Shown here: piece by piece, positions 34,200-42,690 of the stretch
Position numbering within the stretch: the first letter of the stretch is position 1
Layout: the number at the start of each line of letters is the position of its first letter
Origin: Paenibacillaceae bacterium
Lineage (GTDB): Bacteria; Bacillota; Clostridia; Lachnospirales; Lachnospiraceae
DNA: 64,000 bases
Direction: 5' to 3'
NCBI GenBank assembly: GCA_015057715.1
Contig: SVDS01000005.1
Span: 18,585 to 82,584, forward strand
Notes under the pieces: model-generated
What the model saw: the letters and a program-made list of their open reading frames with translations, nothing else
Databases searched by the model: none
What the model was told of the DNA's origin: nothing
Made by a program: the position numbers and the translations under genes

Positions 34200-35438
34200 A
34201 TGGCTGTTGCAGAAAAAACAGGCAGAATTGCCAAGGATTTGGAATGTTTAAAAAAGTTTACTGCGACTCCGGGAGAAGGATGCACCCGTCTTCCTTTTAC
34301 AAAAGAGTCCAGAGATGCGGTGAATTATCTTAAAACAGTTATGGAGGAAGCCGGACTTCTGGTGCAGGAAGATGCGGCAGGGAATGTATTTGGAATTCTT
34401 GAGGGGGAAGATCCTGATCTGCCCTGTGTTATGATGGGATCTCATTACGATTCCGTAGTAAATGGCGGAGATTTTGACGGTATTGCCGGTATTGTATGTG
34501 CAATCGAAGTCGCACGGGAATTAAAGAACAAAAACCTGACACCAAAAAGAAACTTTGTGGTTGTTGGATTTTGTGATGAAGAGGGCATGCGGTTTGGAAC
34601 CGGATATTTTGGCTCCGGAGCAATGTTAGGAAACAGGAATGCAGAGTATTGCAGGAAATACAAAGATACTGATGGCATCTCCATCTATGACGCCATGAAA
34701 GAATATGGTCTGGATCCTGAAAGAGTGGAAGAAGCCAGATGGCCCATTGGTTCCATCGGTTATTTCCTGGAAACCCACATTGAACAGGGACCGGTTCTTG
34801 ATGCAGAAGGAATTGAGCTGGGGCTGGTGGACTGCATTGTTGGAATACAAAGATATATGGTCACCGTACACGGAAGATCAGACCATGCGGGAACAACTCC
34901 CATGGACATGAGAAAGGATGCGGTGGATGCAGCTTCCAAGGTTATTTCAAAGATTGCAGACTGGGCAAGAGAGAAAGCCGATGGAACCGTTGCAACTGTT
35001 GGCTATATCAATACGGTACCGGGTGGTATGAATATCGTAGCGGAAGAGTGCCAGTTTACCGTTGATATCCGGTCCAGAAACAACGAACATATCAATGATA
35101 TTGCAAAAAGAATCCGTGCTGCTTTAGATCGTGAAGTGAAAGCTATTGGGGGTAGTTACGAAATGGATAATAAACTTACCATCACTTCTGTGAATTTATC
35201 CCAGGAAATGCTGAGCACAATGGAAGAAAGCTGCAAAAATCATGGCTTTAGTTATGAGTATCTTCCAAGCGGAGCCGGACATGATGCACTGGAAATTGGA
35301 CAGGTCATACCGACTGTGATGCTTTTTGTACCAAGCAAGGATGGCAGAAGTCATTGTCCGGTAGAATTTACTAAATTCAGCGATTTCGCGAAAGCTTCTA
35401 TAATAATGGAGGAACTTGCAATAAAACTGCTTATATAA
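34200..35438 (+). CDS. allC: Allantoate amidohydrolase
   Basis: Hydrolyses allantoate to ureidoglycine, ammonia and CO2. The 412-residue M20-family enzyme has the dinuclear metal site MGSHYDSVVNGGDFDGIAG (about 78-96) and FCDEEGMRFG, the dimer/lid segment THIEQGPVLD and GRSDHAGTTPMDMRKDA, and the final AGHDALE and FVPSKDGRSHCPVEFT. Those residues fit allantoate amidohydrolase/beta-ureidopropionase-type members; position in the all operon settles it as AllC. GCGAGGG lies 9 bases before the ATG. Last gene of the operon, followed by a GC-rich stem and the pucR promoter. Confidence 0.92.
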   Translation: MAVAEKTGRIAKDLECLKKFTATPGEGCTRLPFTKESRDAVNYLKTVMEEAGLLVQEDAAGNVFGILEGEDPDLPCVMMGSHYDSVVNGGDFDGIAGIVCAIEVARELKNKNLTPKRNFVVVGFCDEEGMRFGTGYFGSGAMLGNRNAEYCRKYKDTDGISIYDAMKEYGLDPERVEEARWPIGSIGYFLETHIEQGPVLDAEGIELGLVDCIVGIQRYMVTVHGRSDHAGTTPMDMRKDAVDAASKVISKIADWAREKADGTVATVGYINTVPGGMNIVAEECQFTVDIRSRNNEHINDIAKRIRAALDREVKAIGGSYEMDNKLTITSVNLSQEMLSTMEESCKNHGFSYEYLPSGAGHDALEIGQVIPTVMLFVPSKDGRSHCPVEFTKFSDFAKASIIMEELAIKLLI

Positions 35439-35481
35439 ATGAGCCGGGGGGCAATGAGTCGTTTGTATACAGCAGGGAACA

Positions 35482-35509
35482 GCCGGGCAGGAAAGCCCGG
35501 CCTTTCTTG
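35482..35509 (+). terminator. Terminator of the allD-allC operon
   Basis: GCCGGGC (35482-35488) pairs GCCCGGC (35495-35501), loop 6 bases, followed by CTTTCTTG. It lies inside the upstream in-frame extension of the pucR frame, which argues against a start at 35439. Confidence 0.65.
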
Positions 35510-35537
35510 CATGAACTACCCAGTTACTGCTGCATTA

Positions 35538-35546
35538 TGTTATACT
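35538..35546 (+). promoter_or_regulatory. Extended -10 promoter of the PucR-family gene
   Basis: TGT immediately before TATACT (35541-35546), with no good -35 at 16-18 bases, about 46 bases before the chosen start. Confidence 0.4.
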
Positions 35547-35591
35547 GATCAGGGAGAAAAAATAATAAGAAGGGGCTGTGCAAAGAAGAAA

Positions 35592-37256
35592 ATGAAATTT
35601 ACAGTAGAAGAATTTCTCAAAACGGAGAACTTGGGAAAAATGACTCTGATTTGCGGAGAGAGTGGCTTGAGGAAAGAAATTAAGGGCGCAACAATCATTG
35701 AGGCACCGGATATTGTTAAATTTATTAATGGAGGGGAACTGCTGCTGACCGGTTTATATGCATTCAATTCCTGTACCATTGAAGAATTTAAATTCTATAT
35801 TTCCGAGCTTGAGAAAAAGAATGTCAGCGGACTGATTTTAAAAAAAAGAAAACTGGTAGAAGGTGTGGAAAGCAAGATTGTGCTTCTTCGGGAATACGCA
35901 GAAAACTTTGGGATTCCATTGATTGAAGTCTCTTTTGAAGTCTCGTTCCAGACCATTATGTCACTGGTCATGGAACGGCTATTTAATGAGGAAGTAACGA
36001 AACTTAAGTATTATAAAACCACTCATGATAATTTTATGGCGTTATCCCTTTCCAATAATTTTAAGAAAAATCCGGTAGGGGATATTCTTGATATGTTAAA
36101 TAAGCTGATCCGCAACCCCATTGCCCTTTATAATCAGGATATGTCCTGTTATGCAGCAACAGGCGGTGAGGAATATGAATTTGAATTATCCCCTAAGGCA
36201 GCTGAGTTTGATCCCGGTATTTTCTCTAATTATGAGTATACCAGGCAGGAAGGGGAATACCCCTGTTACGTTGTCAGAATGAATCTGAATGTGGGAATAC
36301 AGATGTTTCTTGTTATAACAGAAAAATACGATAAATTTAATATGATGGACTGCATTGCGGTGGAGAATGCCATCGTTGCCCTTCAATATGAATTCTCAAG
36401 AAAGTTTGCCGTATCAAAACTGGAGAAAAAGTACCAGCATGACTTATTAAATAATATTCTCAACGGGAAAGTAACCTCTGCAGATGAACTGAAAAAGAAT
36501 GCCAGTCTCCTTGGTATGGACCCCAATGGCCATTACCGTGTGATTGTCTTTGGAGTCACTTACGAAGGAAGCACCCAGAAGAAAATGAATGAGAAGCTTC
36601 AGCAGATCAACTGGCTGGAGGATGTGGTAAGACAGAGACTGACCGATGTAAAAGTACATACGGATATGGACAAGGTGGTTGCCATAAAAACTGCCAATCC
36701 CAACCGGACTCAGGCTGAGTACCGCAAAGATTTAAAAGAGATGTGGAGCAAAGTTCAGGCAGGTATGACGCAGCATAACAAGAAGCTTGTGGTAAAGGCA
36801 GGTGCAGGCAAGATTGTAGAGGGAATTATGCAGCTGGAGGGATCCTATAAAGAGGCAGCAGATGCATTTTCCTTTATCGATATAGCAGCAGATATCTCAT
36901 ACGAAGGAAATGCCTATATTATGATGTTTTCAGATCTGGGAATCTTTAAGCTGTTATGTCAGGTTGATGATCCGGCTTTACTGATGGAATACGTCCCTGA
37001 ATCCCTTCAGAAGCTGTTTAACTATAAAAAACCTCAGCAGGAAGATCTTATTATAACGTTGAAAACTTATTTAAACTATAATCAGAATCTTTCTAAAACG
37101 GCTCAGGACTTATTTGTGCATTATAAAACAGCTGCATACCGGATTGGCAAAATTGCAAAGATAACGGGAATCGATTTTGATAATGCCAATGAAAGGCTGG
37201 CAGTGAGAATCGGGCTTGTTGTTTATCGAATGATTGAAAATTATAATAAGAAATAG
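35592..37256 (+). CDS. PucR-family transcriptional regulator
   Basis: A 554-residue regulator. The N-terminal PucR domain (PF07905) covers about 5-125 (LKTENLGKMTLICGESGLRKEIKGATIIEAPDIVKFINGGELLLTG), a CdaR/GGDEF-like middle follows, and the C-terminal PucR helix-turn-helix (PF13556) is about 485-545 (LKTYLNYNQNLSKTAQDLFVHYKTAAYRIGKI). PucR of Bacillus subtilis activates purine/allantoin catabolism genes, so this is the likely activator of the locus, with allantoin, allantoate or ureidoglycolate as inducer. I start at ATG 35592; the 51 extra codons upstream span a terminator and the promoter. It probably binds the paired dyads before allE and allD (inference). Confidence 0.88.
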   Translation: MKFTVEEFLKTENLGKMTLICGESGLRKEIKGATIIEAPDIVKFINGGELLLTGLYAFNSCTIEEFKFYISELEKKNVSGLILKKRKLVEGVESKIVLLREYAENFGIPLIEVSFEVSFQTIMSLVMERLFNEEVTKLKYYKTTHDNFMALSLSNNFKKNPVGDILDMLNKLIRNPIALYNQDMSCYAATGGEEYEFELSPKAAEFDPGIFSNYEYTRQEGEYPCYVVRMNLNVGIQMFLVITEKYDKFNMMDCIAVENAIVALQYEFSRKFAVSKLEKKYQHDLLNNILNGKVTSADELKKNASLLGMDPNGHYRVIVFGVTYEGSTQKKMNEKLQQINWLEDVVRQRLTDVKVHTDMDKVVAIKTANPNRTQAEYRKDLKEMWSKVQAGMTQHNKKLVVKAGAGKIVEGIMQLEGSYKEAADAFSFIDIAADISYEGNAYIMMFSDLGIFKLLCQVDDPALLMEYVPESLQKLFNYKKPQQEDLIITLKTYLNYNQNLSKTAQDLFVHYKTAAYRIGKIAKITGIDFDNANERLAVRIGLVVYRMIENYNKK

Positions 37257-37260
37257 ACTT

Positions 37261-37305
37261 CAAAAGCGGTTTATCTAAGATGGATAAACTGCTTTTGCTT
37301 TTTTG
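37261..37305 (+). terminator. Terminator of the PucR-family gene
   Basis: CAAAAGCGGTTTATC (37261-37275) pairs GATAAACTGCTTTTG (37283-37297) with one mismatch, then CTTTTTTG. Confidence 0.85.
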
Positions 37306-37423
37306 TCAGAATGCTCCGATGCAATCTGTGAATAAATTATCTATACTGGCTATGATAGAAAGAATCCGGTAAGAAAAAGAAGTCATACAGTGAAGCATGG
37401 GTTACGAAAGAAGGGAGAAGATG

Positions 37424-38314
37424 ATGTACAGAATATTAAAAGCACAAAAGCTGGCTGATAAAATATACCTTATGGACGTGTATGCGCCCCGCATTGCGGC
37501 CAATTGCCAGCCTGGACAGTTTGTAATTGTTAAGATGGGAGAGAATGGGGAAAGAATCCCTCTTACTATCTGTGATTATAACCGACTGGAAGGAACAATT
37601 ACCATTGTATTTCAGGAAGTGGGAGCTTCCACTGTAAAGATGGCAGAATTAAAAGAAAACGACAGCTTCCGGGATTTTGCAGGACCGTTAGGAAATCCTT
37701 CTGATTTAGTCCATGAAGATCTGGAAGAATTAAAACATAAAAAACTCCTTTTTGTTGCGGGAGGGGTGGGAGCAGCACCGGTTTATCCTCAGGTGAAGTG
37801 GCTGCATGAGCATGGAATTGAGGCAGATGTTATCATCGGAGCAAAGACAAAGGATATGCTTATACTGGAAGATGAGCTGAAAAAGGTCTCAGGTAATCTG
37901 TATGTGACAACCGATGATGGTTCTTACGGAGGAACCGGCCTTGTAACAAACGTAATAGAGGATTTAATCCAGAACCAGTGTAAGAAGTATGATGCCTGTG
38001 TGACAATCGGACCCATGATTATGATGAAATTTGTATGTCTGCTGACCAGAAAGTATGATTTAAATACTGTTGTCAGCATGAATCCGGTTATGGTGGACGG
38101 CACAGGGATGTGCGGTGCATGCCGTCTCATGGTGGGAGATCAGGTTCGTTTTGCCTGTATAGACGGTCCGGAATTTGACGGACATCTGGTGGATTTTGAC
38201 CAGGCAATCAAAAGAAGCCAGATGTATAAAACAGAGGAAGGACGTGTCCTGTTAAAACAGCAGGAAGGAAACACACATCACGGCGGCTGTGGGAACTGCG
38301 GAGGAGATGACTAA
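37424..38314 (+). CDS. nfnA: NAD-dependent ferredoxin:NADP oxidoreductase, small subunit
   Basis: A 296-residue FNR-family protein, the small subunit of the electron-bifurcating NfnAB transhydrogenase (sulfide dehydrogenase subunit type). It shows the FAD site (GQFVIVKMGENGERIPLTICDYN), NAD-binding GGVGAAPVYPQVKWLHEHG, and the dihydroorotate-dehydrogenase-like [2Fe-2S] cysteines in GTGMCGACRLMVGDQVRFACIDGPEFDGHLVDF. A further Cys pair (HGGCGNCGGDD) ends the protein. ATG 37424 is 6 bases from AAGGGAG; ATG 37421 and 37397 are in-frame alternatives. Its stop is coupled to the start of nfnB. Confidence 0.9.
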   Translation: MYRILKAQKLADKIYLMDVYAPRIAANCQPGQFVIVKMGENGERIPLTICDYNRLEGTITIVFQEVGASTVKMAELKENDSFRDFAGPLGNPSDLVHEDLEELKHKKLLFVAGGVGAAPVYPQVKWLHEHGIEADVIIGAKTKDMLILEDELKKVSGNLYVTTDDGSYGGTGLVTNVIEDLIQNQCKKYDACVTIGPMIMMKFVCLLTRKYDLNTVVSMNPVMVDGTGMCGACRLMVGDQVRFACIDGPEFDGHLVDFDQAIKRSQMYKTEEGRVLLKQQEGNTHHGGCGNCGGDD

Positions 38315-39702
38315 TGGCTGATATGTTAAAAAAAGTACCTGTCAAAGAGCAGGAAGCAAAGGTTCGTGTTACAAATTTTGAAGAGGTCTGTGAAGGATAC
38401 AATCAGGAAGAAGCGGTCAGGGAAGCGTCCAGATGTCTCAATTGTAAAAATGCAAAATGCATTCAGGGCTGTCCTGTAACAATTGATATTCCCGGCTTTA
38501 TTAAAGAAATACAGGAAGGTAATATAGAAGAAGCATATAAGGTAATCAGCAAATCTTCTGCCCTGCCTGCAGTCTGCGGGCGTGTCTGCCCCCAGGAAAC
38601 CCAGTGTGAAGGAAAATGCATCCGTGGGATTAAGGGGGAGCCTGTTTCCATTGGTAAGTTAGAACGGTTTGCAGCAGATTATGCGCTGGAACATGACATC
38701 AGGCCGGAAGCTTCAAAGGAGAAAAACGGACATAAGGTGGCTGTGATCGGATCTGGCCCCTCAGGTCTTACCTGTGCCGGAGATTTGGCAAAACAGGGAT
38801 ATGATGTGACAGTTTTTGAGGCACTTCATGAATTAGGAGGGGTGCTTGTCTATGGAATTCCGGAGTTTCGTCTCCCAAAAGAGAAAGTCGTAGCGAAAGA
38901 AATTGAAAAGGTAAAAGGACTGGGGGTAAAATTCGAGACCAACGTGGTCATTGGAAAATCAACGACAATTGATCAGCTGTTTGAAGATGAGGGATTTGAA
39001 GCTGTTTACATAGGCTCTGGCGCCGGACTTCCAATGTTTATGGGAATTCCGGGAGAAAATGCAAACGGTGTTTTCTCCGCCAATGAATATTTAACAAGAG
39101 CCAATCTTATGAAAGCATTCGATGAAAACTATGACACCCCTATATTTGCGGGTACAAACGTTGCCGTAGTAGGCGGTGGCAACGTTGCCATGGATGCAGC
39201 CAGAGTAGCAGCAAGGCTTGGTGCCTGTGTACACGTTGTTTACAGAAGAAGTGAGGCAGAGCTTCCAGCCAGAGCGGAGGAAGTTCATCATGCCAGAGAA
39301 GAAGGCATTATCTTTGACCTTTTAACCAATCCAAAAGAGATACTTGTGGATGACAACGGTTATGTAAAAGGCATGAAGGTTGTTAAGATGCAGCTTGGAG
39401 AATCAGATGCATCAGGAAGAAGACGTCCGGAGGAAATACCGGGATCGGAATATGAAATAAAAACAGATACGGTAATCATGTCTCTTGGTACCTCACCCAA
39501 TCCGTTAATTTCTACCACTACAAAAGGTCTGGATATTAACCGGTGGAAATGTATTATTGCAGATGAAGAAAACGGACAGACCACAAAAGAAGGTGTGTTT
39601 GCAGGCGGTGATGCCGTTACGGGAGCGGCGACTGTTATTCTGGCAATGGGAGCAGGAAAGGCCGGTGCAAAAGGGATTGATGAATATATAAAAAGTAAAT
39701 AA
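38314..39702 (+). CDS. nfnB: NAD-dependent ferredoxin:NADP oxidoreductase, large subunit
   Basis: A 462-residue flavoprotein, NfnB (often annotated as homotetrameric glutamate synthase small chain GltA). Two [4Fe-4S] clusters are formed by the N-terminal cysteines CLNCKNAKCIQGCPV and CGRVCPQETQCEGKC (about 42-95). Then come FAD-binding VAVIGSGPSGLTCAGDLAKQGYDVTVFE, NADP-binding VAVVGGGNVAMDAARVAARLG and the C-terminal GVFAGGDAVTGAATVILAMGAGK. With NfnA it couples NADH plus reduced ferredoxin to formation of two NADPH. No glutamate synthase large subunit lies near, which supports the Nfn reading. Confidence 0.9.
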   Translation: MADMLKKVPVKEQEAKVRVTNFEEVCEGYNQEEAVREASRCLNCKNAKCIQGCPVTIDIPGFIKEIQEGNIEEAYKVISKSSALPAVCGRVCPQETQCEGKCIRGIKGEPVSIGKLERFAADYALEHDIRPEASKEKNGHKVAVIGSGPSGLTCAGDLAKQGYDVTVFEALHELGGVLVYGIPEFRLPKEKVVAKEIEKVKGLGVKFETNVVIGKSTTIDQLFEDEGFEAVYIGSGAGLPMFMGIPGENANGVFSANEYLTRANLMKAFDENYDTPIFAGTNVAVVGGGNVAMDAARVAARLGACVHVVYRRSEAELPARAEEVHHAREEGIIFDLLTNPKEILVDDNGYVKGMKVVKMQLGESDASGRRRPEEIPGSEYEIKTDTVIMSLGTSPNPLISTTTKGLDINRWKCIIADEENGQTTKEGVFAGGDAVTGAATVILAMGAGKAGAKGIDEYIKSK

Positions 39703-39708
39703 ACAAAG

Positions 39709-39790
39709 ACAGTGCTTCAATCATGGTGTCGGAAAATCCAGTCATAGCGGCAGGTTTCCAAGATCTTACTGAAGCACTGTTTTATTTTAT
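39709..39790. terminator. Long-loop bidirectional terminator between nfnB and the histidine kinase gene
   Basis: ACAGTGCTTCA (39709-39719) pairs TGAAGCACTGT (39770-39780), 11 bp perfect, then TTTTATTTT. The 50-base loop contains a smaller GGAAA (39731-39735) / TTTCC (39755-39759) pair. It also suits the opposite strand, where AAACAAAG gives T residues. Confidence 0.65.
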
Positions 39791-39839
39791 AACCATTCAG
39801 TATTGGTAACTTTATCATCTCAGTGGTGGTCTGATTCTG

Positions 39840-41657
39840 TCATTTGACCGGAATCATGAAATAAACCAGAGTATATTTCCCTTTAATGCTTTTTAAACGA
39901 AGGTGGGATTTGGCTCCGTATGTCATTGTTAACCGAAGATTGGTATTAGTCAGACCAATATGGGAGGAGGATTTAGCAGAATTGTCATTAAACTGTTCCT
40001 GTAGTTTCAAAAGCTTTTCGGGAGCAATTCCTACTCCATCATCCAGGATATAAAATAAGATGGATTTTCGGGCGCGCCGTATACCAATATAAATATGTCC
40101 TTTCTCTTTCTTTTCTTTGATTCCATGATATATGGAATTCTCCACAATTGGTTGAAGAATCATCTTTTTAATAGGATAGATGGTACATGAGTCATCGACC
40201 ATGTAGAGTATCTCAAATTTATCCGTATAGCGTATCTTCATAATGTCAAGATAAGTTTTTAAATAACCCAGCTCATCTTTGACTTTTACATTCTCCTGAT
40301 GGTCACCTATGGAGTAGCGCATGATAGCGGAAAGGTTGGAAATCATGGTACTGCATGAATTTTCCGAGGAAGTCAGACGTATGGCCTCCCAGAAAATAGT
40401 ATTTAACGTATTATGGAGAAAATGAGGATTAATCTGGTGCTGCAATGCCTGCATTTTTAATATCTGCATTTTATAGTCTCGTTCCGATGCTTGTATCTTT
40501 AAATATTTCTGTTCTAGAAAAAGCTTTATAATGTTCAGCATAATGAATTCAAAGGGGTTTCTAGCTTTTTTTGGCATTTGGTCAAAATGCTGTTGGGATG
40601 CTTCAGGATTGCTGAAGATGTCGATGATACTGTTTAAATACCGGTATTCCTTATTGGTCTTAAAAAAGGCAAGGACAAAGGATAAGAAGATTCCTGAAAA
40701 CATAAGAAGCATATAAGTTCCGGTAAGGCTTCTTGTGGATTTGTAGATCTCATTGGAAGGCGTATAAGTGATATAAGTCAGTCCGTTGTTCCTTGCAGAT
40801 TTTAAGTATGCTGCCTTGTTGTACATACCATTTAGTTGCATATCAAACAAATGCAGCTCTTTTTTAGCTATGAGAGTTGTATAAATGGAGGTCAGTTCGC
40901 TGTCAGAATCATCAGATTTACTGTTGGTATAGATAATATTGCGCTCCGAATCTATTAAGTAAATAGTTTGGTCGCTGTATAACAACAAGGTCTGAAAATA
41001 TTTCTCCATTTTATTTAAATTATATTCGAAGGCGATCATACCCGATGGCTTGGATGCAAAACGGGTATAGAGCCGCTGGTAAACGATCAGAGCGTCTGTT
41101 GATGCTGTGGACCCAGGGATTTTTTTTTGTTTGATCTCCATCCAAAAATCTTTCTTACCGGAATTTTCATAAGTTTCTTTAAAGTTCAGTTCTTCCAAAG
41201 AGTTAATCGATTGGATTCTACCCTTTTGAGGAAGGAAAATTCTGTTGTTAGTGTTGTCATAATATACATATATGTTTTCAATAAAAGGGTCAGTAAAAAT
41301 AAGATTCTGAAAATACAGAGACAGATTTTCAATATTTTTTATAGAATCCAGGGAGAGAGGATTTTCATTAAATGCCTTTTTCATTTGAAGCGTGACTCTG
41401 GGATTTGATGAAAAATATATTTTTGCATTATCAATTTGAGAATAGAGCAGTTCAATACTCTTTTCCAGTTGATGAAGGGTTTGGTATGTGCTTTTTTCTA
41501 TAGCAGCCGTATTGTCTTTGGAGGATTGTATTACGCTGTAAGGACCAATCGTCATGATAGGGATCAAAAGCAGAAGACAGTTAGTCAGCAGGCTTTTTGT
41601 AAAGAATTGATATCGGATGGATAATTGCTTTCGGATTGTTTTTTTCATTCGTTTCAT
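39840..41657 (-). CDS. Sensor histidine kinase, YesM family
   Basis: A 605-residue membrane kinase. One hydrophobic helix is near 20-40, an extracellular sensor of about 250 residues follows, and a second helix is near 295-315. The His_kinase domain (PF06580) begins with MQALQHQINPHFLHNTLNTIFWEA (phospho-acceptor His near 409), and the ATPase has MILQPIVENSIYHGI and ILDDGVGIAPEKL. No clear HAMP is seen. It lies 64 bases downstream of its response regulator on the minus strand. Divergent position to the ABC/glycan-hydrolase operon suggests it senses an extracellular oligosaccharide for that operon. Start is ATG 41657 or 41648. Confidence 0.9.
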   Translation of the reverse strand: MKRMKKTIRKQLSIRYQFFTKSLLTNCLLLLIPIMTIGPYSVIQSSKDNTAAIEKSTYQTLHQLEKSIELLYSQIDNAKIYFSSNPRVTLQMKKAFNENPLSLDSIKNIENLSLYFQNLIFTDPFIENIYVYYDNTNNRIFLPQKGRIQSINSLEELNFKETYENSGKKDFWMEIKQKKIPGSTASTDALIVYQRLYTRFASKPSGMIAFEYNLNKMEKYFQTLLLYSDQTIYLIDSERNIIYTNSKSDDSDSELTSIYTTLIAKKELHLFDMQLNGMYNKAAYLKSARNNGLTYITYTPSNEIYKSTRSLTGTYMLLMFSGIFLSFVLAFFKTNKEYRYLNSIIDIFSNPEASQQHFDQMPKKARNPFEFIMLNIIKLFLEQKYLKIQASERDYKMQILKMQALQHQINPHFLHNTLNTIFWEAIRLTSSENSCSTMISNLSAIMRYSIGDHQENVKVKDELGYLKTYLDIMKIRYTDKFEILYMVDDSCTIYPIKKMILQPIVENSIYHGIKEKKEKGHIYIGIRRARKSILFYILDDGVGIAPEKLLKLQEQFNDNSAKSSSHIGLTNTNLRLTMTYGAKSHLRLKSIKGKYTLVYFMIPVK

Positions 41658-41721
41658 TAATAATGAGCCACCATTCCTTTTGGATTGTGAACTTTATTCT
41701 CTTTACTCCATTGAGTTCACA

Positions 41722-42450
41722 TCAACGATTCCGATATTCTGTGGGGGTAACGCCCCAGTAAGCTTTAAAGGCTCTTGCGAAGTTATTGGGATTTACATAT
41801 CCAATTGCATTGCTTATATTATAAATTTTGGAATCAGGATCCTTTAGAAGTAAGGCGGCCTGTTTCATGCGGCTTTCAGTTAATAAATCCGAAAAGGTCT
41901 TAGCAGTTTTTTGTTTAATTAACTGGCTAAGATAGGAGGAATTTAAATACAGAGATTCCGCCAGATCAGAAAGGGAACCTTCACGGTAGTTCTTTGTACA
42001 ATAGGAGAGGACCTTGTCAATGATTTCATCCGGAACATAATCTGTTTCATCGAGGTTGGGAATCTGATATATGCTGTCCAGTTCCTTCTTTATAGTAGCG
42101 AATATTCCCTTAAGTTCAGAAAAATTTGTAGGCTTTAAGACATAGTAGCGCACTCCATAGCAAATGGCGTTCTGGGCATACTGAAAATTGTCATAGGCAC
42201 TTAAAAATACAATGGTAGGTCGAGGGTGGGGACCCTCATAGATTGTCTTCGCAAGACTGATTCCATCTATGTCAGGCATACTGATATCTGTCAAAACCAC
42301 ATGGACAGTATGCTCTTTTAAATACTCTAGAGCTTCTCTCCCGTTTCCTTTTTGGGCGCAGACAGAAAAGCCTGAATCATTCCAGGGAAAACACGAAGCC
42401 AGAATATTACGGGAATTGGCCTCGTCATCTACAATTAAAAGCTCATACAT
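41722..42450 (-). CDS. Response regulator, YesN/AraC type
   Basis: A 242-residue regulator: receiver domain at 1-120 with phospho-acceptor Asp55 (VVLTDISMPDIDG), Lys near 105 in YVLKP, and a C-terminal AraC helix-turn-helix pair at about 140-242 ending in GYVNPNNFARAFKAYWGVTPTEYRNR. It is short because it lacks the long linker of other YesN proteins. The start at 42450 follows GGAGG by 7 bases on the minus strand; the longer frame to 42471 lacks a site. It is likely to activate the divergent operon at 42691 by binding the direct repeats at 42562-42593. Confidence 0.92.
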   Translation of the reverse strand: MYELLIVDDEANSRNILASCFPWNDSGFSVCAQKGNGREALEYLKEHTVHVVLTDISMPDIDGISLAKTIYEGPHPRPTIVFLSAYDNFQYAQNAICYGVRYYVLKPTNFSELKGIFATIKKELDSIYQIPNLDETDYVPDEIIDKVLSYCTKNYREGSLSDLAESLYLNSSYLSQLIKQKTAKTFSDLLTESRMKQAALLLKDPDSKIYNISNAIGYVNPNNFARAFKAYWGVTPTEYRNR

Positions 42451-42561
42451 CGTCTTACCTCCACAATACAATGGTAAAGTTTATTATCACCAGATTATAA
42501 CATGTCAGACTTCTTTGCGTCAAATGAGAGCGGTGAATCTGAGGTGTTTAAAAAAAACAAC

Positions 42562-42593
42562 TAAAATAAAGATATGGCTGTAAAATAAAGATA
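42562..42593 (+). promoter_or_regulatory. Direct-repeat operator for the adjacent AraC-type regulator
   Basis: TAAAATAAAGATA occurs at 42562-42574 and again at 42581-42593, a 19-base period of about two helical turns, as expected for an AraC-family site. It lies 58 bases upstream of the putative -10. Confidence 0.6.
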
Positions 42594-42651
42594 GACAAAA
42601 ATGATAGTAATAAGTGTAGAAGGCAGGGGCACAGAATAAGGGAGTATGTGG

Positions 42652-42657
42652 TAGAAT
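42652..42657 (+). promoter_or_regulatory. Activator-dependent promoter of the glycan ABC operon (-10 only)
   Basis: TAGAAT (42652-42657), with TGTGG just before. At 17 bases upstream there is only GCACAG, not a -35, consistent with need for the activator bound at 42562-42593. Confidence 0.4.
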
Positions 42658-42690
42658 CCTATTAATCAAAAGCGTTAGGAGGAGTAATGT

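Noticed and set aside
38314-39702. Glutamate synthase small subunit
   Set aside because: The FNR-family partner gene is directly coupled and no large glutamate synthase subunit lies nearby, so NfnB is the better reading.
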